Shown piece after piece: positions 55,801 through 64,000 of a stretch of 64,000 nt of DNA. Origin of the DNA: Gammaproteobacteria bacterium. GTDB lineage: Bacteria; Pseudomonadota; Gammaproteobacteria; Ga0077536. Under the pieces are notes generated by a model. It did not search any database and was not told the DNA's origin. It saw only the letters and a list, made by a program, of their open reading frames with translations. A program made the translations under genes and the position numbers. How positions within the stretch are numbered: position 1 is the stretch's first letter; each line of letters starts with the position of its first letter. The DNA lies in contig JACQWY010000049.1 in the NCBI GenBank assembly GCA_016209015.1, forward strand, positions 21,930 through 85,929, given 5' to 3'.

Positions 55801-56442
55801 GCGGCGCTTGCGATAGCGCTTCAGGAGCTTGAGGAACGTCTGCCAGGCCGTGGCATCGACTTCCTTGTCGCTGTCCTGCGTGACGTAGCGGCCCGCGGTG
55901 TCGAGCAGGATCGCCTCGTCCGTGAACCACCAGTCGCAGTCGCGCGTGCCGCCGACGCCGCGCAGCGCCTCGGTGCCGAAGCGATCCGCGAGCGGGAACT
56001 TGAGCCCGGAGTTCTTCAGCGCCGTCGTCTTGCCCGCACCCGGCGGGCCGATGATGATGTACCAGGGCAGCTCGTAGAGATTGCCCGCGCCCTTCTTGCC
56101 GGTTTTCTTCAGAACCTCGATCGCCTCCTGGAAGCGCTCGCCCAGCACCGCGCGCTGTTCGAGAGAGCGATCCGGTCCGTCCGCGGCACGGCTCTTCCTG
56201 GGTGCCGGTTCGCCGCCGGCGATGCCCTCGGCGATCTGCGCGTTCGCGCTCTTCGCCGCGAACGCCTTGCGCACGAGATTCAGCGCCCACAGCAGCACCA
56301 CGATCAGGATCGCGACGAGCCGCGCGACCTCGCCGTCGAGGAACGCCTTGCCGCCGATCGAGATCAACGGCCCCACGAACCAGATGAGGAGCGAGATCGC
56401 GATGAGGCCGATTACCGAGAAGATGATGTTCTTGATGGTCAT
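52882..56442 (-). CDS. tssM: T6SS inner-membrane protein TssM (IcmF)
   Basis: An 1186-residue scaffold of the membrane complex. Two membrane segments near the N-terminus (about 5-30 and 42-58) and a third near 440-465 (FVALGALAAGIAAWSAAYT) enclose a cytoplasmic NTPase domain with intact Walker A GPPGAGKTT (132-140) and the LLDTAGRY switch. The large periplasmic remainder carries the IcmF-related domains. It follows tssL by 24 nt. No TssJ lipoprotein gene, the usual outer-membrane partner of the C-terminus, is present here. Confidence 0.96.
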   Translation of the reverse strand: MTIKNIIFSVIGLIAISLLIWFVGPLISIGGKAFLDGEVARLVAILIVVLLWALNLVRKAFAAKSANAQIAEGIAGGEPAPRKSRAADGPDRSLEQRAVLGERFQEAIEVLKKTGKKGAGNLYELPWYIIIGPPGAGKTTALKNSGLKFPLADRFGTEALRGVGGTRDCDWWFTDEAILLDTAGRYVTQDSDKEVDATAWQTFLKLLKRYRKRRPINGVFVAISLADVLTQSDRERQLHVRAIKQRVLELYSTLGLRFPVYLMFTKCDLVAGFMEFYDDLGREEREQVWGCTFDLEEPDAPGALAREYELLLERLNERLLSRLNDERDPQRRGLIYGFPQQMSTIRAPIQSFVEEVFRATRFDQSILLRGVYFTSGTQEGTPIDRVMGAVARSFGLSAQRIGALSGSGRSYFLANLLQKVVFPEADIAGLNRRSERARVWLRRFGYFVALGALAAGIAAWSAAYTRNTGYVQKVDEKTEAWNKIAPQPIDVNTPIEEVLKRFDTLRDITTVYDEYEANHARAWELGMYQGGKLGGAAKAAYHRELNRVFVPMLVTRIATQIQRVGRDTDPKYAALKAYLMLGDAKHLEPDFLKAWLQLHWEMDYPRAPDTVKGLLSHLDALLTGGMQAAELDEKLVAETRLALNQTPLAELVYARLKRDALRKTDTPPLVLSEVVGPLGAKAFARRSGKDLGEAIPHFFTYDGYYQDFQPEIKLLAARARSESWVLANDRDELTAAELTKLDGDVTQLYFSDYLKVWQGLVGDLKIVQFRSVPQALEVLEALSGRNSALRALLVTIDKNTSLTRLPGGLDAAAGKLSEKVQRTKDELAKMIGVADKPAADQPAVPGAAVEDHFVQLNSAVKPDKNGVAPIDVTIEALAKLYSELDAMSSAPPTPDAPKQQESLVNKRLKEIAIGQPDPLKDWIMQLTSGAADVAGRQQQAEQQKKISEDTKTLRTAINEAWSSDVLPFCKKAVQGRYPLNPATDAEATLRDFGKLFAPGGLIDGFVKDKLKRFIDNTAEPWKWRTVEDISVGSSEQALMQLQTAAKIRDAYFGAGGDVPALEFAVKAVNIDVKSKAVVLDVGGQQLVFGQNQPNFQNVKWPSPAGGLDAAITFQEWSGRTTSRRKDGPWALFRLLEQAKLERVTADRGVATFRFDDHYVQFEIRATSVVNPLLVDEAHSFTCPEKF

Positions 56443-56466
56443 GCGGATAGTGCCTGCGGCGCGCGC

Positions 56467-58017
56467 TTAATGACTGGCGTTCAGGAGCGTCACGTCGACG
56501 CGCCGGTTCTGGGCTCGCCCCTCGGGCGTGTCGTTCGAAGCCTTCGGCTCGGTGTCGCCGCGGCCTTCGGCCTTCACGCGGCCCGGCGTCTTGAGCCGCG
56601 CCGCGACGAGCTTCCCGACGGACTCCGCGCGTGCCTGCGAGAGATGCCAGTTCGTCGGGAACTGAATGCGCTTGGCGACGGACAGCGGCACGTTGTCGGT
56701 GTGTCCGGCGACGAGGATCGGGCCGTCGAACTGATTCATGGCGTCGCCGATGCGTTCGAGCACCGGCAGTACCTTCGTCTGCACGTCGGCGCTGCCCGAG
56801 CCGAAGAAGCCGTCGCCGCGGATCTCGACCGTCGACCCCTGCGTCTGTTCGATCACGTCGACGAGCCCGGCCGCGATGTCCTGGGCGAGCAGCTCGCGGA
56901 GCGTCAGCGTGCGCGGCACCGGTTTGACGACCGCGGTCAGGCGCGAATCCTGTCCGATCTTGCTCAACGCGATGTACGGCGGCTCGGAGATCTTCGCGAG
57001 GCTGTAGGTGAAGCCGAGATACGCGGCGAGCAGCAGCACGCCGGTCAGGGCCGCTATCGTCCACATCGGCACGGCGTGCGACATGCGCTTGCGCGCCTCG
57101 ATGCCGCGCCAGTGCGGCGAGAGCTCGCGCTCGAATTCGCCGCGGACGCCGCGGATCGCGCGATACGTGTGCTCGATGACCGCGCCGAGCTGGTCGCGGC
57201 CGCGGTCGAGCACGCGGTACTTGCCCTCGAGGCCGAGACACATGCAGACGTAGAAGAACTCGATGAGCTGCAGGTGGCGGCCGGGTTCCTTCAGCGTGCG
57301 CTCGAGCGCCGCGAAGAATTTCTCGCCGCCCCAGGTCTCCTTGTGGAATTCGGAGAGCAGGCTCGAACGGCTCCACTGGCTCTCGCCGCCCCAGGGCGTC
57401 GTCAACACGACTTCGTCGAGCAGCGTGCACAGCGCGTAACGCGCGGTGACGACGGTCTCGGCCGCGATGCCCGCCTCGCGGGCGTTCGCATCGAAGCCCG
57501 CGATGCCCTTCGCCATCTGCGCGCGGAGGCCCGCCGGATCGGGGTGGCGCATCGTGTTGTGCAATTGCCGCGCGAGCGAGAACAGCGACGTCGCCGCGTC
57601 GAGCAGCGGATTGAGGCCCGAGCCGCGCAGCGTGACCGCGACGCCGCGGTCGGGCGCGGGCGCGCCGCCGCCGGCGGCCGGTGCCCGCCCCGCGAGCGGC
57701 GCCGCGCCGCGACCGCCGGGCCGCGGGCGCATCACGGTGCGATCGTCGCCGCCGGGAGCCTGCGCCGCCGCGCCGCCGGGGCTGCGGATGCGGGTGCGAT
57801 CGTCCGATTCGTCTTCTTCGTGCTTCATGCCGACTAATTCCTTCCCCGCTTCTTTGGCGTCCAGCGCGTCTTCGTAGGCGTCGACGACGAGATCCTTGTA
57901 GTAGAGCTTGCGGTGCTGCGAGGCCCGCATCTTGTCGGCGTATTCGCCCGCCCATTCCATGCCCGGCACGTTGCTGAGCAGACCGAGGAAGCGCATCAGC
58001 TTGTCAGAGAAACTCAT
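56467..58017 (-). CDS. tssL: T6SS protein TssL with OmpA-like domain
   Basis: A 516-residue protein. An unusual N-terminal extension (1-~70) is followed by a disordered, Gly/Pro-rich stretch with two DDRT motifs (Thr75, Thr94). The DotU/IcmH domain (about 130-335: SLFSLARQLHNTM, ALCTLLDEVVLTTPWG, QLIEFFYVCMCLGLEGKY) leads to a membrane helix (about 350-370) and a periplasmic OmpA-family peptidoglycan-binding domain (GHTDNVPLS, LSQARAESV, GRGDTEP, NRRVDV). The OmpA part anchors the complex to the cell wall, a role otherwise taken by TagL/N/P. Confidence 0.95.
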   Translation of the reverse strand: MSFSDKLMRFLGLLSNVPGMEWAGEYADKMRASQHRKLYYKDLVVDAYEDALDAKEAGKELVGMKHEEDESDDRTRIRSPGGAAAQAPGGDDRTVMRPRPGGRGAAPLAGRAPAAGGGAPAPDRGVAVTLRGSGLNPLLDAATSLFSLARQLHNTMRHPDPAGLRAQMAKGIAGFDANAREAGIAAETVVTARYALCTLLDEVVLTTPWGGESQWSRSSLLSEFHKETWGGEKFFAALERTLKEPGRHLQLIEFFYVCMCLGLEGKYRVLDRGRDQLGAVIEHTYRAIRGVRGEFERELSPHWRGIEARKRMSHAVPMWTIAALTGVLLLAAYLGFTYSLAKISEPPYIALSKIGQDSRLTAVVKPVPRTLTLRELLAQDIAAGLVDVIEQTQGSTVEIRGDGFFGSGSADVQTKVLPVLERIGDAMNQFDGPILVAGHTDNVPLSVAKRIQFPTNWHLSQARAESVGKLVAARLKTPGRVKAEGRGDTEPKASNDTPEGRAQNRRVDVTLLNASH

Positions 58018-58038
58018 GTCGGATCGCCTCGTCGCGCG

Positions 58039-59373
58039 TCAGGCGCGAATCGCCCACAGTTCCATGTCGAGTCCGGGGAAGTCACCGCCCGTGTGGAGCG
58101 CGATGCCGCCGGACTGTTCGAGCATCGGGAAGAATTCGCTCGCGCGATCGAGCTCGAAATACACCGAGCCGACGTGATACGGAAGCTGACGCGGCGCGAC
58201 CGGCAGCGCGCGGACCTGGATGCCCGGCAACTGCACGTTCACGAGCTCGCGGATCTTCTCCACCGGGCCGATCTTGATCTGCGTCGGGAAGCGCCGCCGC
58301 AGATCCTCGGTCGGCACCTGCGCCTGCACGGCGAGCACGAAGTTCGCGTTCTTGATGAGCGTGCGATCCGCGATGACGCCCACGCGAATGCCGTACTTGC
58401 GCTCCTCGAGCGGGATGCGCACCGCGTTCTGCTCGAGCACCATGCTCAAGGAGCGGCGCAGCTCGATCATCAGCGGCTTGAAGGAGATCTGTGGATTCTC
58501 GTGACGGTAGGGCGGGAATTCCGGCGGGCGCTTGCGCGGATGCGTGAACGTCGCGAGCTCGCCCGCGAGCTCGAGCGCCTGCATGTAGAAGTCCTCGGGA
58601 TGCAGCAGGCTCGTGCCGGCCAGGTGCGCGTAGAGCGGCTCGTAGCGGTTCACGGCCTGCAGCAGCAGGAAATCCGCGACCTCGCTGACGCCGCCGCGGC
58701 CGGCGTCCGTGATGCGGCCGGCGAGCGCCTCGGCGCGATGGTGCAGCAGACCCTGGACCTCCTTGAGGAAGCCGGCCAGCACCGGCGAGGCGCGACATTC
58801 GAGCGTCGGCGGGATGTACGAGTCGTCGAGCACGACGCTCTTGTCCTCGCGACACTCGACGATGCGCGCGAGGCCGAGCGGTACGAGCTCGGCATGGGCG
58901 TCCTTCTCGAGGATGAGCTTGAGATTCAGCCGCGCGACCTGCAGCGCCGAGGTGCCGCCGCCGTTCGTGTGCGTGTCGAGCGCCTCGAACTCGCGCATGA
59001 CGTAGCGCGCGAGCACGTCGGCGTCGGCGCTCGGCGTGACCTCCATGCTGCTGAAGCGCCGCGTCGGCAGGCCGAGACAGATCACCTGGTTGCGCACGTC
59101 CGATCCGATGTCGAGCGGAATCGGCGCTTCGTCGTCGTCCGGGATGTTGAACGGCGTGCCGTCGGCGAACACGCCCTGGGCCTGGGCGATGCCGAACTTG
59201 CCGAGCGAGAGGAGCTGCTCGTCGATCTTCAGGGCCTTGAAACCCCAGGGATGGCTGCGCAGTCCGCTGCAGCGCCGCTCCAGCAGGTTCTCGACGTAGC
59301 GGGCCTGCTGCTGGAAGTGAGCCGGGCGCAGGAACATGCCTTCCGACCAGACGATTTTGTTATTCCACGTCAT
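58039..59373 (-). CDS. tssK: T6SS baseplate adaptor TssK
   Basis: A 444-residue VCA0114/ImpJ protein linking baseplate wedges to the TssL/TssM membrane complex. It opens with NKIVWSEGMFLRPAHFQQQARY, the family signature, and continues with HPWGFKALKID, DFLLLQAVNRYEPLYAHLA and HPEDFYMQALELAGELATF. Length is normal. It lies 21 nt before tssL on the same transcript. Confidence 0.96.
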   Translation of the reverse strand: MTWNNKIVWSEGMFLRPAHFQQQARYVENLLERRCSGLRSHPWGFKALKIDEQLLSLGKFGIAQAQGVFADGTPFNIPDDDEAPIPLDIGSDVRNQVICLGLPTRRFSSMEVTPSADADVLARYVMREFEALDTHTNGGGTSALQVARLNLKLILEKDAHAELVPLGLARIVECREDKSVVLDDSYIPPTLECRASPVLAGFLKEVQGLLHHRAEALAGRITDAGRGGVSEVADFLLLQAVNRYEPLYAHLAGTSLLHPEDFYMQALELAGELATFTHPRKRPPEFPPYRHENPQISFKPLMIELRRSLSMVLEQNAVRIPLEERKYGIRVGVIADRTLIKNANFVLAVQAQVPTEDLRRRFPTQIKIGPVEKIRELVNVQLPGIQVRALPVAPRQLPYHVGSVYFELDRASEFFPMLEQSGGIALHTGGDFPGLDMELWAIRA

Positions 59374-59480
59374 CGTTACACGCGTCCTATTACGTGACGT
59401 CGCACGCACACAGAGGGGGCCGGGGGCCCCGGTGGAGATCGCGGCGATCCGGCGGTCTCGGGCTCCGGATCGTCCGGGTT

Positions 59481-60986
<1,506 letters not shown>

Positions 60987-61269
60987 GGTGATCTCGCAGC
61001 AGTGGAACGGGCCTAGAGTAGGCGTTATCGGTGTAATAGTGAAGTTCCTGAACGGGCCTTGCCGGCGCGCTCCGGGCTGCGCGCATTCCGTTGATTAATC
61101 AGCCGTTGCGGCGGGTCCCGGCCGCTCGCGACGCACCTTCCGCGGGCCTCGCGTCCGCCGCTCGTAGGTTGCTTCCTACCCCGCTCCGCGGCCGCCTCCG
61201 ATAAGCCTCGCGGCCGCCGGGTCCTAGCATGGATCCGCGTGCCCCACCGGCCGCCGAGGTGTGCCAAGC
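60987..61269. promoter_or_regulatory. Upstream region of the tagH operon
   Basis: A 283-bp divergent gap between tagH and a small proline-rich ORF. It must contain the promoter of the leftward T6SS operon. The A/T-richer part is 61023-61050, and a perfect 10-bp palindrome TGATTAATCA lies at 61092-61101. No certain -35/-10 pair. Confidence 0.35.
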
Positions 61270-61449
61270 ATGGATGACTACAACGTCCCCGAAGCCGAGC
61301 CCGATCCGGTGCCGGCACCGGACAAGCCCGATCCCGGTCGGCCGCTCCATCCCGGAGTTCCGCCCGAGAGCACGCCGAAGACACCGGCCGAGCCCGGGGT
61401 GCCGGACGACCCGGTCCCCGTGCCCCTGCCGCCCAAAGGCCCGGCCTGA
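61270..61449 (+). CDS. Small proline-rich protein
   Basis: A 59-residue, Pro/Asp-rich protein without signal peptide or Cys; the composition (DYNVPEAEPDPVPAPDKP onward) predicts disorder. The ATG is preceded by GAGGT with 9-nt spacing, and codon use follows the genome. It is 42 bp before the DUF4142 gene. Real but of unknown role, or a chance ORF in GC-rich DNA. Confidence 0.5.
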   Translation: MDDYNVPEAEPDPVPAPDKPDPGRPLHPGVPPESTPKTPAEPGVPDDPVPVPLPPKGPA

Positions 61450-61491
61450 CCGCGGCCGCCCGTACCGACATCCATCCCGGAGGCTCCACCC

Positions 61492-61989
61492 ATGAAGATC
61501 CGTCATCTCGCCCTCGCCACCGCCTGCGTCCTCGCCGGCCCGGCGGCCCAAGCCGATTCCAAGAACCCGGACGCGAAGTTCGTCGAGCACGCCGCCGCCG
61601 GCGGTCAGATGGAAGTCGATCTCGGCCAGCTCGCGAGCCAGAAGGCGCAGCGGCCGGAGGTGAAGGCCTTCGGCGAGCGCATGGTGAAGGACCACCAGGA
61701 GGCGAACGCGAAGCTCGCGGCGCTCGCGAGCCAGAAGGGGATCGACGTGCCGAAGGCCGTCGGGATGCTCGATCAGCACAAGAAGGAGAAGCTCGCGAAG
61801 GCGAAGGCCGAGGACTTCGACGCGGACTACGTGAAGGCCATGCTGAAGGACCACGAGAAGGACATGAAGGATTTCGAGAAGGAGGCGCAGAGCGGCGAGG
61901 ACGCGGAGGTGCGCAGCTTCGCCGCGGACACGCTGCCGACGCTGCGCTCGCATCTCGAGGCAATCAAGCAGCTCGCGAACGAGAAGTGA
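61492..61989 (+). CDS. Exported DUF4142 protein
   Basis: A 165-residue periplasmic four-helix protein with a signal peptide (1-21, cut after AAQA). It carries the DUF4142/ferritin-like pattern: FVEHAAAGGQMEVDLGQLASQKA, VKAFGERMVKDHQEAN and YVKAMLKDHEKDMKDFEKEA. Members are common in GC-rich proteobacteria and linked to envelope stress; the biochemical role is unknown. It overlaps the next gene by 1 nt. Confidence 0.9.
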   Translation: MKIRHLALATACVLAGPAAQADSKNPDAKFVEHAAAGGQMEVDLGQLASQKAQRPEVKAFGERMVKDHQEANAKLAALASQKGIDVPKAVGMLDQHKKEKLAKAKAEDFDADYVKAMLKDHEKDMKDFEKEAQSGEDAEVRSFAADTLPTLRSHLEAIKQLANEK

Positions 61990-62951
61990 TGCTGCGCTAC
62001 GGCTACAAGCTGATGAGCGAGGAGCATCCGCCGAAGGTGCTCATCGGCAACGCCTGCCTCGCCGAGGACGCCGGCTTCGATTTCGTCGCGATCTCCGATC
62101 ACCTCCAGCCGTGGCTCGACGAGCAGGGCCACGCGCCGTTCGCGTGGTCCGTGCTCGGCGCGATCGCCGTCGCGACGGAGCGGGTCGGCATCATGACCGC
62201 GGTGACGTGTCCCTTCCTGCGCTACCACCCGGCGATCATCGCGCAGGCCGCGGCGACCACCGCGATCATGTCCGGCGATCGCTTCACGCTCGGGCTCGGG
62301 GCTGGCGAGGCCTTGAACGAGCGCGCCGCGGGACGCGGCTGGCCGGGGGTCGCGACGCGCCACGAGATGCTGCGTGAGGCGGTGAGCATCATCGAGGGAC
62401 TGTGGTCCGGCGAGCGCACGAGCTACGAGGGTCGGCACCTGCGACTCGAGAACGCGCGGCTCTACGATGTGCCCGATCTCCCGCCGCCGATCGCGATCGC
62501 CGCGGGTGGACCGGAAGCTGCACAGCTCGCCGGCGAGCGCGCCGACGCGCTCGTCGCGACGGAAGCGAAGAGCGAGCTCGTCGAGGCGTATCGCGGCCAC
62601 GGCGGCGACGGACCGCGCTATGCGGAGCTCAGCCTCTGCTGGGCGCCGGACGAAGGGAGCGGGCTCGCCACCGTGCGCGAGCGCTTCCGCTGGTGTCGCC
62701 TCGGCTGGAAAGTGCTGCCCGAGCTCGCGGAGCCCGCGGCGTTCGACGCGGCGACGCAATTGCTCGAGCCCGCTGATTTCCGCGACACCGTCCCCTGCGG
62801 CCCGGATCCCGACCGTTACGTCGGCGCCGTACGCCGCTATCGCGACGCGGGCTTCGATCACGTGATCCTCACGCAGGTCGGACCGGACCAGGCCGGCTTC
62901 CTGCGCTTCTGGGAGCACGAGCTCGCGCCGGCGCTGCGTGCGATGAGTTGA
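61989..62951 (+). CDS. F420/G6PDH-like luciferase-family oxidoreductase
   Basis: A 320-residue LLM-family TIM barrel. It resembles F420-dependent glucose-6-phosphate dehydrogenases: ISDHLQPW contains the catalytic His and Trp of that family, and GLGAGEALNE the catalytic Glu, with YHPAIIAQAAAT between. These match from memory of FGD1. The ATG at 61989 overlaps the DUF4142 stop (TGATG). It may use F420 or FMN; no F420-synthesis gene is present here. Confidence 0.85.
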   Translation: MLRYGYKLMSEEHPPKVLIGNACLAEDAGFDFVAISDHLQPWLDEQGHAPFAWSVLGAIAVATERVGIMTAVTCPFLRYHPAIIAQAAATTAIMSGDRFTLGLGAGEALNERAAGRGWPGVATRHEMLREAVSIIEGLWSGERTSYEGRHLRLENARLYDVPDLPPPIAIAAGGPEAAQLAGERADALVATEAKSELVEAYRGHGGDGPRYAELSLCWAPDEGSGLATVRERFRWCRLGWKVLPELAEPAAFDAATQLLEPADFRDTVPCGPDPDRYVGAVRRYRDAGFDHVILTQVGPDQAGFLRFWEHELAPALRAMS

Positions 62952-63166
62952 GGAAGCGCTGAATTCGTCCAGTGCCGCCGCGCGCGGCGTGAATCCTCTC
63001 CAACGCCGATGTAAATCCTGCCGTCCGCACCGCGCGTCGCGCCCGCGCCTTCAGCACCTGCGAGGTGCGGCGCGTGGCATATCGCTTGCAAAACCCGCCT
63101 CACACGCCGCGACGCGCCCGAGCGCCGCACCTTCCCATTTGCAGATCACTCACCAGGAGACTGCCC

Positions 63167-63532
63167 ATGCACAAGACGACACTATTCGCACTGCTGCTGC
63201 TCGCCGGCGCCGCCCAGGCCGGAGAGCGCGCGACGCTCATCGCCCAGGCCGAACGAAGCCGTGCCGCCGCTTACGGCTCGGACAACACCACCGACACGCC
63301 GAACAGCGATCCGACGGATCCCGTCGGCGCGAACCACGAGCTCGAGCAGGCGACCGCACCGCGCGGCACGACCGGCCCGACCGGTACCGATACACCGGCT
63401 GCGCACATGAACGACGACGGCACGCCGCGCAGCGACGATCCGGATCGCAAGACGATGCCGAAGAGCGAAGTCGATCCCAACGACCGCACGAGCAATCATC
63501 CGAGCAACGGACCGCGAGGGACCGGCTTGTAG
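63167..63532 (+). CDS. Small exported disordered protein
   Basis: A 121-residue protein with a clear signal peptide (MHKTTLFALLLLAGAAQA). The mature part is rich in Asp, Asn, Thr, Pro and Gly and predicted disordered, without Cys or a recognised domain. AGGAGA lies 7 nt before the ATG at 63167. The longer upstream frame is unlikely because the signal peptide begins here. Function unknown. Confidence 0.75.
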   Translation: MHKTTLFALLLLAGAAQAGERATLIAQAERSRAAAYGSDNTTDTPNSDPTDPVGANHELEQATAPRGTTGPTGTDTPAAHMNDDGTPRSDDPDRKTMPKSEVDPNDRTSNHPSNGPRGTGL

Positions 63533-63654
63533 AACGCACCGACGAAGGAGGCGCGGCGATCGCGCCATCGCTGCGGGACGCCCGCCGTACGGCGCGCCGG
63601 GAGCCGGGATATGAGGCGCGCATGACCCCGCGGGCAGAGGTGGCCTTCGGTACG

Positions 63655-63811
63655 CGTCGCCCTCGCGCAGGCGAGGGCCCAGCCGTTCAGCCCCGGCGCC
63701 GGGGTCGAGCCGCGGGGCGAGAGCAGATTGCCAGTGCGGCGCACTCGAATGCCCGAGGTTCACGGCGCGTGCCGTGGTTACCGGCTGGGCCGTCCCCTGC
63801 GCGAGGGCGAC
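63655..63811. repeat. Inverted pair of CGTCGCCCTCGCGCAGG repeats
   Basis: A 31-bp copy at 63655-63685 faces an imperfect inverted copy at 63782-63811, the same arrangement and spacing class as 12738-12901. A third direct copy lies at 63928-63960 and its partner is presumably beyond the window. No gene is visible in 63533-64000. Confidence 0.75.
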
Positions 63812-63848
63812 AGGCATTAGCCGAGGCGGAATGCGTCGACTGACCCGG

Positions 63849-63888
63849 CAGTTCGGAGAAGACCTTTTTTTGGTTCTCCTCCGAACTG
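63849..63888. terminator. Hairpin with a T7 loop
   Basis: CAGTTCGGAGAAGACC and GGTTCTCCTCCGAACTG form a ~16-bp stem with one or two mismatches around a loop of seven Ts. It lies between two repeats and may end transcription from either side or be a small mobile palindrome. The T-run is in the loop and not after the stem, so classic rho-independent action is uncertain. Confidence 0.4.
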
Positions 63889-64000
63889 TGGGACTGTTCC
63901 TCGGTGCGCCGCGGCGCGCATTTTCCACGTGTCGCCCTCGCGCAGGCGAGGGCCCGGTCGTTCAGCCCCGGCGTCGAGGTCGAACCGCGGGTCGAGTGCA

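Noticed and set aside
51925..57837. A 1970-codon rightward ORF opposite tagF, tssM and tssL
   Set aside because: It mirrors well-recognised T6SS genes on the other strand; composition is that of a GC-rich antisense shadow.

Overview
The window is about 64 kb of very GC-rich DNA with high GC at third codon positions. The organism looks like a gammaproteobacterium, perhaps of the Steroidobacteraceae/Nevskiales/Xanthomonadales type. This is inferred from the AcnD-type methylcitrate cluster, GTG/TTG starts, a proteobacterial type VI secretion system (T6SS), and dispersed GTCGTCCCGGCGCAGG-type repeats. I ran no taxonomic search.

1-5.5 kb: a leftward methylcitrate operon, gntR-prpB-prpC-acnD, for propionyl-CoA disposal; acnD runs off the left edge. 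Two near-identical palindromes in front of the GntR gene are probable operators.

5.5-11.85 kb: a degraded accessory island. It holds an N-terminally truncated TPR gene and a wrecked type I restriction-modification locus. hsdM lacks its catalytic core, hsdS is a 24-codon stub ended by a small inverted-repeat element, and hsdR is internally deleted, stopped by a TGA and fused to the tail of a YgjP-like metallopeptidase. Inside the wreck lie a composite repeat array and one intact AAA-type ATPase gene with its own AT-rich promoter.

11.85-24.6 kb: catabolic and redox genes. These are a crotonase without the usual glutamates, two overlapping acyl-CoA dehydrogenases, an exported beta-propeller/haem protein with a cytochrome c, an alpha/beta epoxide hydrolase, a fused ferredoxin-reductase/flavin monooxygenase, a limonene-epoxide-hydrolase-type protein, a short-chain dehydrogenase, and a NarL-type two-component pair. 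The monooxygenase sits between two unrelated epoxide-hydrolase folds, suggesting oxidation of an alkene or terpenoid/steroid-like substrate followed by CoA-dependent degradation.

24.7-29.6 kb: a 1177-residue membrane-anchored helical-repeat protein and a luciferase-like flavin oxidoreductase.

29.7-61 kb: a T6SS locus in three blocks. Leftward from about 34.9 kb: vgrG, a DUF6931-like gene, a methyltransferase and a Leu/Ala-rich protein (candidate cargo module). Rightward from 35.2 kb: tssA, tssB, tssC, hcp, tagJ, tssE, tssF, tssG, tssH and two Lys-rich unknowns. Leftward from 61 kb: tagH (FHA), tssK, tssL with an OmpA domain, tssM, tagF, pppA, a fused TssB-TssC paralogue and PAAR. tssJ and a ppkA-type kinase are not in the window, although FHA, PppA and threonine motifs on TssL point to phospho-threonine control.

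61-64 kb: small exported or proline-rich proteins, an F420/G6PDH-like luciferase-family oxidoreductase, and more dispersed palindromic repeats.
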